Assembly (NCBI GenBank): GCA_947650285.1
Contig: CANTFL010000086.1
Coordinates: forward strand, 496,001 to 560,000
Length of the DNA stretch: 64,000 nt
Reading direction: 5' to 3'
Origin: Hyaloperonospora brassicae
Lineage: Eukaryota > Oomycota > Peronosporomycetes > Peronosporales > Peronosporaceae
The translations under genes and the position numbers were made by a program. Each line of letters begins with the position of its first letter. The stretch's first letter is position 1. The notes under the pieces were generated by a model, which saw only the letters and a list, made by a program, of their open reading frames with translations, searched no databases and was not told the origin of the DNA. Of this stretch, positions 11,226 to 22,157 are shown one piece after another.

Positions 11226-12762
11226 TCAGATCCCTTCAGCTGACCACAATACCGTGGAGTTGCCGCCAGCACTAGCCAGAAGGTGGCGCTTTGGATTCCA
11301 CTGCAAGTCTACGACCGGACCATTATGTCCTTGAGGAAGCGTGTGCACAAGCTGACCGGTCGAGCTTTCATAGAAAAACACTTGCCCATCCTCTGCTCCA
11401 GTGACTACATATGCGCCGTCAGTCGAGTAACAGCAACCGAGTACAGGGTCGTCGCGCTGACTTTGGGCAAGCCCATGCTCTTTGAACAGATGCAACAGCT
11501 TGCCTTCGAACGCGTCCAGATGGAGAAACACGCCGCGGTTTGTTGCAACAAGCAATTGGTTGCCGTCAGGACTGAATTTGAGGTCGAGCGCGTGAATCTT
11601 CTTTGCGTTCAAGTTCGGAGCCTGCGACTGAGCCAGGAACGGCTCAACCGCCGCCAAAATAGATGCGTCGTAGAGTGAGAACTTGGCGAACGGTCCCTCC
11701 TGGTAGTTTCTTGCATCGTACATGCGGATCAAGTGGTCGTCCGTGTACACACCGAATACCACACCCTCTTGGTCATACGCAGCGCAGACGTGCGACACTG
11801 GCAGGTGAGCGGTCCGGATGATAGCCTAAGCACGTATGCGAGCAAACTTGTCGTCAGTAGCTGTACCACATGGTGATCAAAGCGTGAGCCCACATCGTGA
11901 CGCACCGAAGTGTCAGAGCTGCGAATGTCCCATAGACGGATCGTGCCGTCTAATCCAGCAGAAAGGAACTGATCCGCAGTGGGATGAAGCATGAGCGACG
12001 TGACCCTATGAGTATACAGCGGGACAACTTGAGCGAATGATTCTTCGTCACGGACCATTCCCTCAATTCATCGTCTACACCTGTCCGTGTGCCCAGTATA
12101 GTACCGGAGGAACTTGTTGTCAAAGAACGAATGGTATCGAATCCGGTCTGGCAAACAGCAGCAGGCAAAGAAGCGACAACAGCAACAGCAACAACAACAA
12201 CAACAGCAGTAGCAGCAACAACCACCGCAACGATAGCGTCAGTCGTGAGTCAGTTACCGCTTGCAAAAACGTACAGAGCTGGCCACCGTACTGTCATTGG
12301 CCGTGTTCGCCGACGAGAAGATCACGCAGTCAAGATGGTGGGTGAAGCGCACCACGCCGACGCCGTACCGCTTGGTCAAGATCGTCTTTGCAACTCTGGC
12401 CAGTGCATCACCACAAGTCCCCGCTATGAGCCACGAGCGCGTCCACCCACGTTACCAGCAGAGCACATGCACCAGTCGTACGTGCCGCTCAGGCAGTTGA
12501 TCATCGACATGACGCCGTCGCTACGGCTCGTGACGCAGCGCTCGCCGTTGCGGTGGAAATCCAGCGACGTGACCCGTACGTTCGGCGCCACGTCTTCATC
12601 CTACAGGCGCTCGACCAGGCAGCAAACCGACACTCATGAGCACACCAGACGGTCCATGGCCACGAGCGCTGACATGTACGTGTGTCGCACCGATGGAGCG
12701 AAGTTGCGCGCGACGCTGTAGGAGCGCACGACGGAAGCCGAGAGTTCGACCCCATCGACCAT
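11226..12762 (-). CDS. WDR82: WD40 protein WDR82/Swd2 (histone H3K4 methylation and transcription termination factor)
   Basis: Six exons resolved on the minus strand: 12762-12691, 12600-12482, 12395-12292, 12147-12081, 12005-11906 and 11825-11226, giving 353 residues (human WDR82: 313). All introns are GT-AG and phase-compatible (75-144 nt). Recognisable blocks in order: MVDGVELSASVVRSYSVARN at the start, SLDFHRNGERCVTSRSDGVM, LTKRYGVGVVRFTHH, IRYHSFFDNKFLRYYTGHTD, SAGLDGTIRLWDIRS, and VFGVYTDDHLIRMYDARNYQ. They align one to one with WDR82, a seven-blade propeller that is a subunit of Set1/COMPASS and of PNUTS phosphatase complexes. Intron 3 holds a CAG/CAA-type microsatellite. The gene is divergent from AP-4 epsilon, 270 bp apart, so the two may share a promoter region. 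Confidence 0.88.
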
Positions 12763-13032
12763 TTGCGGCGCGTGTGTCCGGCGCACCTGCGGGTATGCCA
12801 GAAGAGAGGTCAGCGGTCGGTATGCCCCGTCGTGGGTTTGCCAGCACATGACCGCCACCGTGGACGACTTTTTATCAAATGTCAAAATAAATAAAGCAGT
12901 AGCGACCACGCGAATCCTTTCGGTCTGAACAGACCAAGCGCTCGCTCGAGTGTGTGTGTGTGTGTGCCCCGCGTCGATCGGCCACGTCAGCAGCAGCAGT
13001 AGCAGCAGTAGCAGCGGAGCGAGCGCGCGAGT

Positions 13033-16000
13033 ATGTCGGGCGGACACCTGTCGAAGGAGTGCTTCGAGCTCGTCAAGTCCATTGGCGAGAGCAAGTCGAA
13101 GCAGGAGGAGGACCGCATCATTCTCCATGAAGTGGCGCTGCTCAAGCGCAAGCTGAACGAAGTGACGGCGTCGTCCAGCACGTCCAGCAGCCTCGTGAAC
13201 AAGCGCAAGCGCGAGTTCCTCATCCGCCTCATGTACGTGGAGATGTTGGGCCACGACGCGTCGTTTGGCTACATCAAAGCCGTCGAGATGACGGCGAGCA
13301 CGAACCTCATGCAGAAGCGCGTGGGGTACCTCACGTGCAGTCTGTGCCTGTCGCCCACGCACGAGTTCCGGTTCATGATCATCAATCAGTTGCAACGGGA
13401 CCTCCAGAGCTCCAACCACCTCGAAGTCTGTGCAGCGCTCATGGCGGTGTGCAAACTCGTGACGGTCGAGATGGTGCCAGCAGTGCAGCCCATGATCCTC
13501 GACCTCCTGCGCCACGACGCCGAGCTCGTTCGCAAAAAAGCTGTGATGGCGATCCACCGCTTCCACCAGCTGAATCCAGAGTCCGTCACGGACGTTGGCG
13601 TCGCGCTGCGTCGCACGCTTTGTGACCGCGACCCGAGTGTCATGGGCACGACGCTCTGCATTTTGCATGATCTGGCCGAAGCGACGCCCACGGACCACAA
13701 GGACCTGGTGCCTAGTTTTGTCAGCATCCTCAAGCAAATCACCGAGCACCGACTGCCTCGAGAATTTGACTACCACCGCATCCCAGCGCCGTGGATCCAG
13801 ATTCGTCTGTTGAAGATTTTGGCATTGCTGGGCCAGGCGGACCAGCAAACCAGCGAGGGCATGTACGAAGTGCTGCATGATGTCATGCGCCGGGCTGACA
13901 CTGGCATCAACGTCGGGTATGCGATTATCTACGAATGCGTGCGGACGGTGACGACTATCTACCCGAACAGTACGTTGCTGGATGCAGCAGCCGCCAGCAT
14001 CTCTCGTTTTATTTCGAGCGATAACCATAACCTGAAGTACCTGGGCGTCACAGGACTTGCAGCAATCGTGAAAGACCACCCGCGGTATGCTGCTGCACAC
14101 CAGATGGCAGTGATTGACTGTCTCGAAGACCCCGACGAAACATTGAAGCGCAAGACGCTGGATCTACTGTACCGCATGACAAATCCTGTGAATGTCGAGT
14201 TCATCTCGGACAAGCTCACCCAGTTTCTTCGTGAAGCTACGGATGTTTTTCTTCGCACGGAACTTGTCTCGCGTATCACGCAATGTGCTGAACGCTATGC
14301 GCCAAGCAACGCATGGTATATCCAGACTATGACGAATGTATTCGAGTTAGGTGGCGATCTTGTGCGCTCTGAGGTAGCACACAACTTGCTGCGTTTGATT
14401 GCAGAGGGAAGCGGTGAAGATGAAGACCAGGATGTGGAACTGCGCCGCGATGCAGTGGACACGTACCTCGAACTGCTGGAACGCCCAGTGCTACCTGATA
14501 TCCTCGTCTGCACCATGGCCTGGGTCCTTGGCGAGTATGGCTACTTGTCGGACGCGATGGAGCTCGAGGAGATCTGCGAACGCCTTGTCGAGCTAGTTGA
14601 TCGCCCATTTAATCAAGAAGACACCACTCGTGGCTACGTACTTTCGGCAGTGACGAAGATCACCGCTCAAATGGGACACACTATTGATGTAGCGGACGCT
14701 ATGATGGAGAAGTACAAAACGAGTCGCAGTACGGACCTGCAACAACGCTGCTTTGAGTATCTCGCGCTCACGAAGAACTTCCCCCTGATGAACGAGGTGT
14801 TCCCGGAAGACGCGAGCTGTGAAGACATTGAGGTTGACCCCGACCTCTCCTTCCTTACGAGTTTTGTCGAGAAGGCCGTTGCTCAGGGCGCATCACTGTA
14901 TGACCCGCCCGAGGATTCGGATGACGAAGACGAGAGCTATGGTCATCGTCGCAATGGCGGCGAATCGAACCGACTGAACTTCGAGGCATACAAGAAGCCT
15001 GAAATTCCGTATCCGACCAAGCTTCCACTTGTGGACCAGCAAGGATCGTTCGGGGTCAACAAGTGGGGTGGCAATGGGGGCCAGGGCGGCGCGCCCGGCA
15101 TGGGCAGTTCTGCTGGCCCAGACCCTGTTGGAGGCTTCGGTGCTGGAAAGCGCGGAGTTGTCAAAAACGTGTGGGGCCCTATGGGTCTGACAACGCCCGA
15201 CAACCTCGCACCTGCTCCACCTGGAGCTGGCATACCAGTGGGCACTGGCCCGTCCGATCCGTACAACCAAGGTGGCCAGGGTATGTATGGGGGACAAGGT
15301 GGCTATGGCGCGCAGCCTGCCTATGGCGGCCAGGGGCCATACCCTCCCCAGTCTTCTCAACAACCACCGCAGCAACAGCAAGAGTATGCTGGTTCCAGCA
15401 ACTACGATAACGACGAGCCCTCGAGCGATGACGAAGCGAGTGGCAACGTCGACGAGCGGCAGATGCTAGCTTCGGCTATCTTTGGCGGCATTCCCGGTGC
15501 ACCGGCTCCAATGGCCGGGGCTCGACGCGTCGGGTCGAACGCACGCTCCACGATTACTGCCACTCGTCGAACAAGTCGTACTTCCACGCGTCGTGCATCG
15601 AGCCGGAGCGACCAGCAGCAGCAGCAGGATCCTCCAGCGCAAGCCTCAATGGAACAAGCTCCGCCTCCACCACAACAGCGCGCGAAGGTCGAAATGGATC
15701 TGCTTGATATCTCATTTGGCGCGCCCGCAGCTCCACAAGGATCAGTTGCGTTCCAGCAGCCGCTAGCGCCACTACAGCATCACCAGCCGCAGCCAATGAC
15801 ACCGCTGCAGCAGCATCAGCCGCAGCCCATGGCACCGCTACAGCAGCATCAACAGCACCAACAGCAGCAGCAGCCGATGATGAACGCAGACCCGTTTGGA
15901 ATGGGCCCACCACTTGCACCCGCGCGTGTTCCCGAAGGTGTCTCGCCAGCTGCTTCTATCGATCCTTTCGACATGTCGGGACTTGGCTCTAGCATGAATG

Positions 16001-16569
16001 GTACGTGCAATTATTACGTGCGACGGATTAGTACTGTTGCTGGTCTGACAGATTCTACCCAAGCTGCTGTTGAGCTAGGAAGAAGCCCTGCCAATAGTTT
16101 GGATATGCTCGGCGGCAGCAGCAACAGCAACACGGGCGCTTTCCTGTACAACGGCCGGCAGCTGGAGCCCTGGCAGATCACTACGCAGGACTTCGGTAGT
16201 CGCTGGGGCACCTGCCCGTGCGAGAAGAAGACAAAGGTGAACCCGAGCGGCATTCGCACCCTCGAGGACTTTATGGGTCGCATGCACCTGTTCAAGGTGC
16301 ACACGGTCGAAGCCATTCCGACAAGTGCGTGCTACGAGTTGTTATATGTTTGCACGTTTTGTACAAGAGCGCTAACGTTTGTTCCTCTGATCGATGCTAT
16401 TGATGCAGCGAACGAAGCGATTGCAGCTTGCCGTCTGGTGAACTCGGAGCACGTGGGATTGATCCACGTAAAGGTCCGGAGTGGCGGCTTTGTGGACCTG
16501 ACGGTCCGCACGGCTGACATGGACTTTACGGACCAGCTCCTGGACGCCACAGCCCAGCGACTGAAATAA
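13033..16569 (+). CDS. AP4E1: AP-4 adaptor complex subunit epsilon
   Basis: Large adaptin, 1,178 residues if read straight through. The N-terminal trunk (residues 1-600) is an adaptin armadillo solenoid; LIRLMYVEMLGHDASFGYIK, RVGYLTCSLCL, PREFDYHRIPAPWIQIRLL and MAWVLGEYGYL match AP-4 epsilon more closely than AP-1 gamma or AP-2 alpha. A Gly/Gln/Pro-rich hinge follows (about 670-980), then an ear-like domain (LEPWQITTQDFGSRWGTC). AP-4 acts in cargo export from the trans-Golgi network. Two stretches look like introns whose length is a multiple of three and which contain no stop: 16325-16408 (84 nt; GTGCGT...GCAG, removing unalignable residues in the ear), and, less surely, 16001-16051 or 16001-16063. 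If spliced, the protein would be about 1,130 residues. Confidence 0.87.
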   Translation: MSGGHLSKECFELVKSIGESKSKQEEDRIILHEVALLKRKLNEVTASSSTSSSLVNKRKREFLIRLMYVEMLGHDASFGYIKAVEMTASTNLMQKRVGYLTCSLCLSPTHEFRFMIINQLQRDLQSSNHLEVCAALMAVCKLVTVEMVPAVQPMILDLLRHDAELVRKKAVMAIHRFHQLNPESVTDVGVALRRTLCDRDPSVMGTTLCILHDLAEATPTDHKDLVPSFVSILKQITEHRLPREFDYHRIPAPWIQIRLLKILALLGQADQQTSEGMYEVLHDVMRRADTGINVGYAIIYECVRTVTTIYPNSTLLDAAAASISRFISSDNHNLKYLGVTGLAAIVKDHPRYAAAHQMAVIDCLEDPDETLKRKTLDLLYRMTNPVNVEFISDKLTQFLREATDVFLRTELVSRITQCAERYAPSNAWYIQTMTNVFELGGDLVRSEVAHNLLRLIAEGSGEDEDQDVELRRDAVDTYLELLERPVLPDILVCTMAWVLGEYGYLSDAMELEEICERLVELVDRPFNQEDTTRGYVLSAVTKITAQMGHTIDVADAMMEKYKTSRSTDLQQRCFEYLALTKNFPLMNEVFPEDASCEDIEVDPDLSFLTSFVEKAVAQGASLYDPPEDSDDEDESYGHRRNGGESNRLNFEAYKKPEIPYPTKLPLVDQQGSFGVNKWGGNGGQGGAPGMGSSAGPDPVGGFGAGKRGVVKNVWGPMGLTTPDNLAPAPPGAGIPVGTGPSDPYNQGGQGMYGGQGGYGAQPAYGGQGPYPPQSSQQPPQQQQEYAGSSNYDNDEPSSDDEASGNVDERQMLASAIFGGIPGAPAPMAGARRVGSNARSTITATRRTSRTSTRRASSRSDQQQQQDPPAQASMEQAPPPPQQRAKVEMDLLDISFGAPAAPQGSVAFQQPLAPLQHHQPQPMTPLQQHQPQPMAPLQQHQQHQQQQQPMMNADPFGMGPPLAPARVPEGVSPAASIDPFDMSGLGSSMNGTCNYYVRRISTVAGLTDSTQAAVELGRSPANSLDMLGGSSNSNTGAFLYNGRQLEPWQITTQDFGSRWGTCPCEKKTKVNPSGIRTLEDFMGRMHLFKVHTVEAIPTSACYELLYVCTFCTRALTFVPLIDAIDAANEAIAACRLVNSEHVGLIHVKVRSGGFVDLTVRTADMDFTDQLLDATAQRLK

Positions 16570-17534
16570 GAGGTCGAGCTGAGCTGAGCTGAGTCGAGCC
16601 GAGGCCGTGTGTATGTGTGTGTGTGGAGAGAAACAGTACATGACACGGACGGATGTCTGCATTACCGACGTATCCAGTTGTAGTATCGCCATGCAATGTC
16701 AAGGCAATGACCGCTTGCCACGACAGAACCCTTTGTCCGTATGCGACGCCCTATGCGCACCAATAGGTAAACGCTGGGTGCTCGTTCACGTGGCATTTGC
16801 GTGCTTCCCGCACGACCAGTCCAGTTGGTGTTACTGCAGGCCACGGTGTACCCTTCCTGTCGCTTGGTCGTCCATCGTTCATGGTCGTCTTCGTGCATCG
16901 CACGAAGGATTAGCACTCGACCTGACTGCTGCCTGTCGATGCCTCGACTCTGTCCTGGATGAGGGAAGTCAATCGAATCCGTGAGCCATCCATTCGATTC
17001 AGCACTGTCCGTCAATCGATTATGAGTCGCGGACGCAAAAGCACTCGCCCCCCCCCCTCTACATGCGCATATCCCGCACGATTATCACGAAAGACAAGAG
17101 CTGCGGTCGCTGCCGTGTCGTATTATTTTACATCAGGGGTTTTGTCGGGTAGATGCGGCGCTGGCCGAGCTCCGGTAGCGAAACGGCGGCGCGGCTGAAG
17201 CAAGAGCCAGTTCTGCAGTGGGACCATCACCCTTGGCCGACATAGCCTGGACTTCCCCTTCAAAGGCGATACCAAGGGACAAGAAACAGGACCGTGCGCG
17301 ATCAGATGCGCCCGACCAACCGCGTCGCAGATTTAGTCGACTGTATCAGCGTGTCAGTGTGGTATAGACACTGCGCTGGAGGAGCTCCATCCAGCACAAC
17401 CGGTGCAACAGCAGCAACAGCAGTAGCTGAACGAACCTGTCAATCCATTTATTTCCGACCCGCACGTCGACGACGTTGCTCGCCGCTTGTATTACCTGCG
17501 TTGCCACTGCACAACAACACTTGAGACACAGAGT
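16570..17534. other. Intergenic region between AP-4 epsilon and the PX membrane protein
   Basis: Nearly 1 kb with no recognisable gene on either strand. A short TG-rich run lies at about 16606-16623 and a C run at about 17050-17058. Presumably 3' UTR plus the promoter of the next gene. Confidence 0.55.
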
Positions 17535-18536
17535 ATGCCGTCTCTATCCGCAGACGCGACTCTCAAAACCCGTGCGCGGGCCGTGAGCTCGGGCAGCGTC
17601 CGGCCCATTGTCGTGCTGAACGTGCCCGGCGTCCGCTTGGCCGTGTTGCCGAGCACGAGCGACTCGCTGGTGCATCTGGACATTGCCCTGAGCTCGGCGG
17701 CTTCGCTCTTGCTCGCGGCTTACATTGGCTGCGTGCTCGCGTGGCACGTCGTCTCGGTCGCTCTCGCTCTGTTCGCACAGGCGGCAGCGCTCGTGCTCAT
17801 TAGTTTCTACACGTTCACAGCACTTGCAGTGTGGTCCATGGACACTTCCAGCGTGAGTACGGATCGAGCCGACAACAGCGTTGAGCTGGCACCAAAGAGC
17901 GCTATGGCCGCTGCGATCATGGCAGCCCCTAAACTGCCGCTGCTACGCGTTGACGGTGCATCGAGTTTGCTCCCGACCACGTATGCCATCAAGACGAATG
18001 CTACGAGCGACACGACAAAGAAGGCGGGTCCGCCACGCTTGACTGGACGTCACGTTCCAGTACGCGCGAAGAACACGGGCCATTTGCTGGTCAACGTGGT
18101 ACCGGGCGACGCTCGTCGCCGTGTGGACATGGACCTGGGCAAAGCACACATCCGAGTCGGCAAAGCGTTTGTGCAGACAACGCCTGACAAGCGCCAGCCG
18201 CGCGACATTTACGTTGTGCGTGTCGACTGTGGCGCCCAGTCGGCAATGCAGGAGAAGCATATGAACCCCGTGATCATGTGGGACGTGACGGCTTCGTTTG
18301 ACGAGTTCAAGCAGCTCGAGCGCGAGCTGAAGAAGGAGGTCAAGGCCAAGAAACAGGCGCGGGAAGCCAAGGTGCCTCATTTGTCTAGTGGGGTAACGTT
18401 GTTTGCCGAGCCGGAGCTCACGGATAAGGTGCTGGATGCCCGTCGGGTGCGTCTACAGACCTTCATTGACGCCGTGCGGTCCGACCCCGCGCTATCTGCA
18501 TCGACAAGTTTGCGCAAATTCTGTCAGGCTTACTAG
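17535..18536 (+). CDS. PX-domain protein with N-terminal membrane segments
   Basis: Intronless, 333 residues from the first ATG. Residues about 50-105 are strongly hydrophobic (SSAASLLLAAYIGCVLAWHV then VALALFAQAAALVLISFYTF), predicting one or two membrane spans. The C-terminal third reads as a phox-homology (PX) domain: WDVTASFDEFKQLERELKKE resembles the PX strand/helix that carries the lipid-binding basic residues, and DARRVRLQTFIDAV followed by LRKFCQAY resembles its C-terminal helices. PX domains bind phosphoinositides, so an endomembrane protein is likely; the precise role is unknown. Sequence between the two parts is low in recognisable motifs. Confidence 0.68.
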   Translation: MPSLSADATLKTRARAVSSGSVRPIVVLNVPGVRLAVLPSTSDSLVHLDIALSSAASLLLAAYIGCVLAWHVVSVALALFAQAAALVLISFYTFTALAVWSMDTSSVSTDRADNSVELAPKSAMAAAIMAAPKLPLLRVDGASSLLPTTYAIKTNATSDTTKKAGPPRLTGRHVPVRAKNTGHLLVNVVPGDARRRVDMDLGKAHIRVGKAFVQTTPDKRQPRDIYVVRVDCGAQSAMQEKHMNPVIMWDVTASFDEFKQLERELKKEVKAKKQAREAKVPHLSSGVTLFAEPELTDKVLDARRVRLQTFIDAVRSDPALSASTSLRKFCQAY

Positions 18537-19135
18537 ACGGTAGTAAGCGGTGTGGATCAGTTGCAGCAGGAGGTGCATGCGTCTGCATGGAAGAAGAGGA
18601 CGACGAGATGTTTCCCGCTTTTGGAGAACGAATTCATTGGCATTGGGGACGAAAAGGAGGAAGAGGAGGAAGAGGGATAGCAACACAGCTGTGTTCATGT
18701 GTACATGCAAATGGACAGGTGGGTGGATAAGTAAGTGGCCGGCCGGTTATGCCGAAGCGACGTAGTAGACACAAGTGTGGTAGTGTCTCGAATTATATAT
18801 CACGGTCCGACCGAGCGCTTTTGTAGTCAGTCAGTCGGGGCAGAGAGGTACTACGTACGCTCGCGTTGCCCGGCGCGCCGGTAAACAAAAACTGGATGTA
18901 CTGCACCGAGAAAAAGAATGCTGTCGGTGCGAGTCCAGCGCTTACTTCACGGAAGCTGCTTCACCATGAGCGTGCACGATTGGCTGAAATGCGAGAAATA
19001 CTCCGACACTACTTCCCTCGTTGTGCTCGACGAGATGTAGCACGAACGTATCCCATCGATCTGATCCGCACTTATCAATTGACAAGCAGTCGCAGCAGCC
19101 GCAGCAGTCGCACAGACCCGTCGATCGTCGCACCG
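18537..19135. other. Intergenic region upstream of the HECT ligase gene
   Basis: About 600 bp with no supported gene. It should contain the 3' UTR of the PX gene and the promoter of the HECT gene. Repeats of gtcagtcagtc type occur near 18825. Confidence 0.5.
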
Positions 19136-22121
19136 ATGCGAACAACAGCAGTGACGCGACGTCACGTCCTCGTGTCTCTAGTGGTCGTCGCTGCGATGCA
19201 GCTGGTCTACGGGCCCGTCGCTGTTGCAATGGAGTTTGGTGCAAGACGAGCAGTACGAAGAGCTGCGGAACGTCGTGGCGAGGAGAGAGACGCAGTTGGC
19301 TGGAGGTTTCTCATGCCGATTATGGACGACAACTACTTGAGCGGCACGGGCACGTACGACTACAGACGTACGGTGCTGTCCATTGCACGAACTCGTCCCT
19401 GTGGTCCGCGTGTTTCGGCTGAGCTGTGTACTAACGACAAAGTGTGGGTCCGTCGTAGTCATTGATGGACAGATGGACCGAAGACAGAGAGAGGAACACC
19501 ACGACCATAGCAATTTCTCGAATACTATGATCGTTGGCGTCTGTATTGGTGCTGGCTTGCTGTTGGTCACGGCCTGCTTGACACGGAAAGCTTGTGTCGA
19601 GTGGTGCATGAGCTCCACGCGGCGAACACGCCATCGAGCTTTTATTGAGCGATCGTACGTCTTTTTTCGCCCACCTGCTGGATCGTTACATGGTGTTGAT
19701 CTGTTGATGAGGGCTGTGCGACCGATGGGTTGCTGTAGAAACGACGGCTGGCGATGCGAAGCTTGCTATCACACAAACGAGTCTCTCCAGACGAGCTGTG
19801 TGTTCTGCGGATCTACGGTGAAAGGTTGGACCGAAAGCTAGCAATGTGAAGAATGTTGGACGAAGTAACTTGCGCTCACTTGTCGTCTTTTTGCTTGTTG
19901 CAGCGATCAAGGTGACGTCAAGCCAACGCCAGAGCAATAGCACAAGCGCACCAGTGGCTACCTCGCAAAGTGAAGCCAGTGCACGCTCCGTTTCCGGCTA
20001 CTTACCCATGACTTCACCTCGCTCCGCTTGGGCTCAGGGTCCAGAAGCCCTTCTTAGTCGCGATGCAACTGACCGCCAGTTGGTTGCGCGTGAGCGTCAC
20101 CAGTGGAAACGCTGTGTCGGAAAGCATTACGTTCGCTGGGTACGCTTACTGCATTTTGAGCTCGAGATGTATTGTACGCTGACGTGCTCATTTTGTTGCA
20201 AAGGTGTACATCCCGTTCGAATCGCTCCGGAAGAATGAGACGTTACACAGCACTATCGTAAGAACACGCGATGTCGAGGTATGGCAAAAACGTCACCCAC
20301 AGCAAGCGCGTAAGCCATCCGGTACACCTCTGTCTTTTGACAGTTTTGCAGATAGCAGCGGGCCGCAAGTTTCTTGCTTGAGCCCCAGAGCTGCGTTTGT
20401 ACGCGATGAGTCGCAGACGAAAAGCAGTGCGGTACACTGGTGCTTTGCCGAGAATGTCTCCATGTCCTCGCGTCCATACTCTAGGTCAATGATGGTAAGT
20501 CGAGGTATAGATAATGCGCTGGCTTCAATTGTGCTGGCTCTCGCTCACCGACGCGAATGGTGTTTGCTATCGTTTGCCATTCTAGCGCGTTGCGACCTTG
20601 ACGTTTGCTGAAAAAGCGCAGTGGTTTTACGGATACTCGCTTAAGTTGTCGCATTCGCTTGTAGATGGCTTCCACACCATTCGTACGTGCACAGTCTGCT
20701 CTGTATGCCTTGCCTGTTTCTTGCCTCAGTCGTGTCTGAACTATGTCGTGGCTGCGCAGGCGTTGAGCGCGATAAAGTGCTGAAGGAATCGGTTGACCTC
20801 TTTTTGGCAGCGCCTCGCGCAACTCTTCATCGTCGTTTTCGGGTTGATTTTGTAAATGAAGTCGGTGTTGACGGTGGGGGCATTTTGCGGGAATGGCTGC
20901 ATTTAGTATGTAGTGAGCTATTTAGGGGAGATTCCGGACTGTTCGCACTAACTAGTTCGGCAGCACATCAAGGGTACTGGATCAATCGAACGGCGACAGA
21001 AAAGACTGCCGAGCAGTTGCAGGTATGCTTCTCATGTGGCTGCAGGCTTCGATCTGGATAGTTGGCCCTCTGACCTCTAAGTGTGCTGTGTTTTGCACCA
21101 GACGTATGTTTTCGTTGGCAAGTTGCTGGGAAAAATCCTTCTGGAAGGTCTACTACTGAACGTTCGGCTCTCGATTCCGTTGTTAAAGCACATTCTCGGT
21201 GTGCCGGTCAAGCTATCGGACTTGTACCTACTTGACGAAACGGTGCATTCCAGCATGATGTGGATTCTCGAAAACGACGACACCGCTGCATTGAGCTTAA
21301 ACTTCACGATACAGGGTACTGAACTCATTCCAAACGGCACTGACGTATCCTTGCATGATGGAAATAAGCAGCTCTACGTTGCGAAAGTGGTGCAGTACTA
21401 TTTATTTGACAGTGTTCGAGTGGAAATGTCAAAGATCATGGAGGGCCTTCGCAGTGTCATCAGCGACACGATGCTCCACGTATTCGACTTCAAAGAGCTC
21501 GATTTACTGCTCTCAGGGCTACCACAGATCGATGTCAACGACTGGAGACGGCACACAGAAACTCGCTTTTATGAGCACAGCAGCCATGAGTTTTCGTTGA
21601 TCGACTGGTTCTGGGAGATCTTGGAGTCCTTTACGCAAGACCAACGAGGGCGCCTGTTGCAATATGTTACCGGCTCCAGCGGTGTTCCTGTTGAGGGGTT
21701 TCGGGTACGCGTGCTTTTTCGTAATGACAAGCAATGGTGGCATTCTACTTCTCACGCTATGTTATGCGCGCAGGGTCTTACTGGCATGGACGGTGAAATC
21801 CGTTTGTTTACAATCCAGCTTGGCAATGACGTTTCGACCATGTACACGGTACTACCGCATGCTAGCACTTGCTTGAATAGGTAAGCGCAGTCTCGGTCAC
21901 ACTTGTATGAACGTTGCTGACTGCTGTCATTTGTTTTCTTGTAGACTTGATTTGCCGCTTTATCCTTCCAAAGCAGACCTTGAGCAGAGTTTGTCCATGG
22001 TATACGTGATGTTTGCATACCTAGCATTTCTTGTGTCAGCTGTCGAGCTAACACAATGCTCGTTGCCGTTGTTGCACCACAGGTCATAGAAATGGACATC
22101 ACAGGGTTCAGTAGTCGATGA
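19136..22121 (+). CDS. HECT-type E3 ubiquitin ligase with RanBP2 zinc finger and N-terminal membrane segments
   Basis: Multi-exon gene. Well-supported introns are 19825-19903, 20140-20203, 20495-20585, 20683-20759, 21023-21101, 21881-21944 and 22000-22082; exons between them keep phase and end at TGA 22119-22121. The first intron (somewhere in 19355-19510) is not resolved. The HECT domain includes VDFVNEVGVDGGGILREW, FVGKLLGKILLEGLLLNVRL and the catalytic cysteine in HASTCLNR (codon 21870-21872), followed by LDLPLYPSKADLEQSLSMV. Upstream, WRCEACYHTN...CVFCG (about 19748-19813) is a RanBP2-type zinc finger, usually a ubiquitin- or RNA-binding module. Hydrophobic segments (VLVSLVVVAAMQLVYG; IVGVCIGAGLLLVTACL) suggest a membrane-anchored ligase. 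The stop lies only 36 bp from the end of the convergent ankyrin gene. Confidence 0.8.
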
Positions 22122-22157
22122 GCGGTAATGTACTGATCAAAACGCAGAATCGCCGAT

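Noticed and set aside
12634..14100. 488-codon minus-strand frame
   Set aside because: It lies opposite the conserved AP-4 epsilon trunk, is His/Arg-rich and has no motif; a shadow. Only its last part coincides with exon 1 of WDR82 in the same frame.
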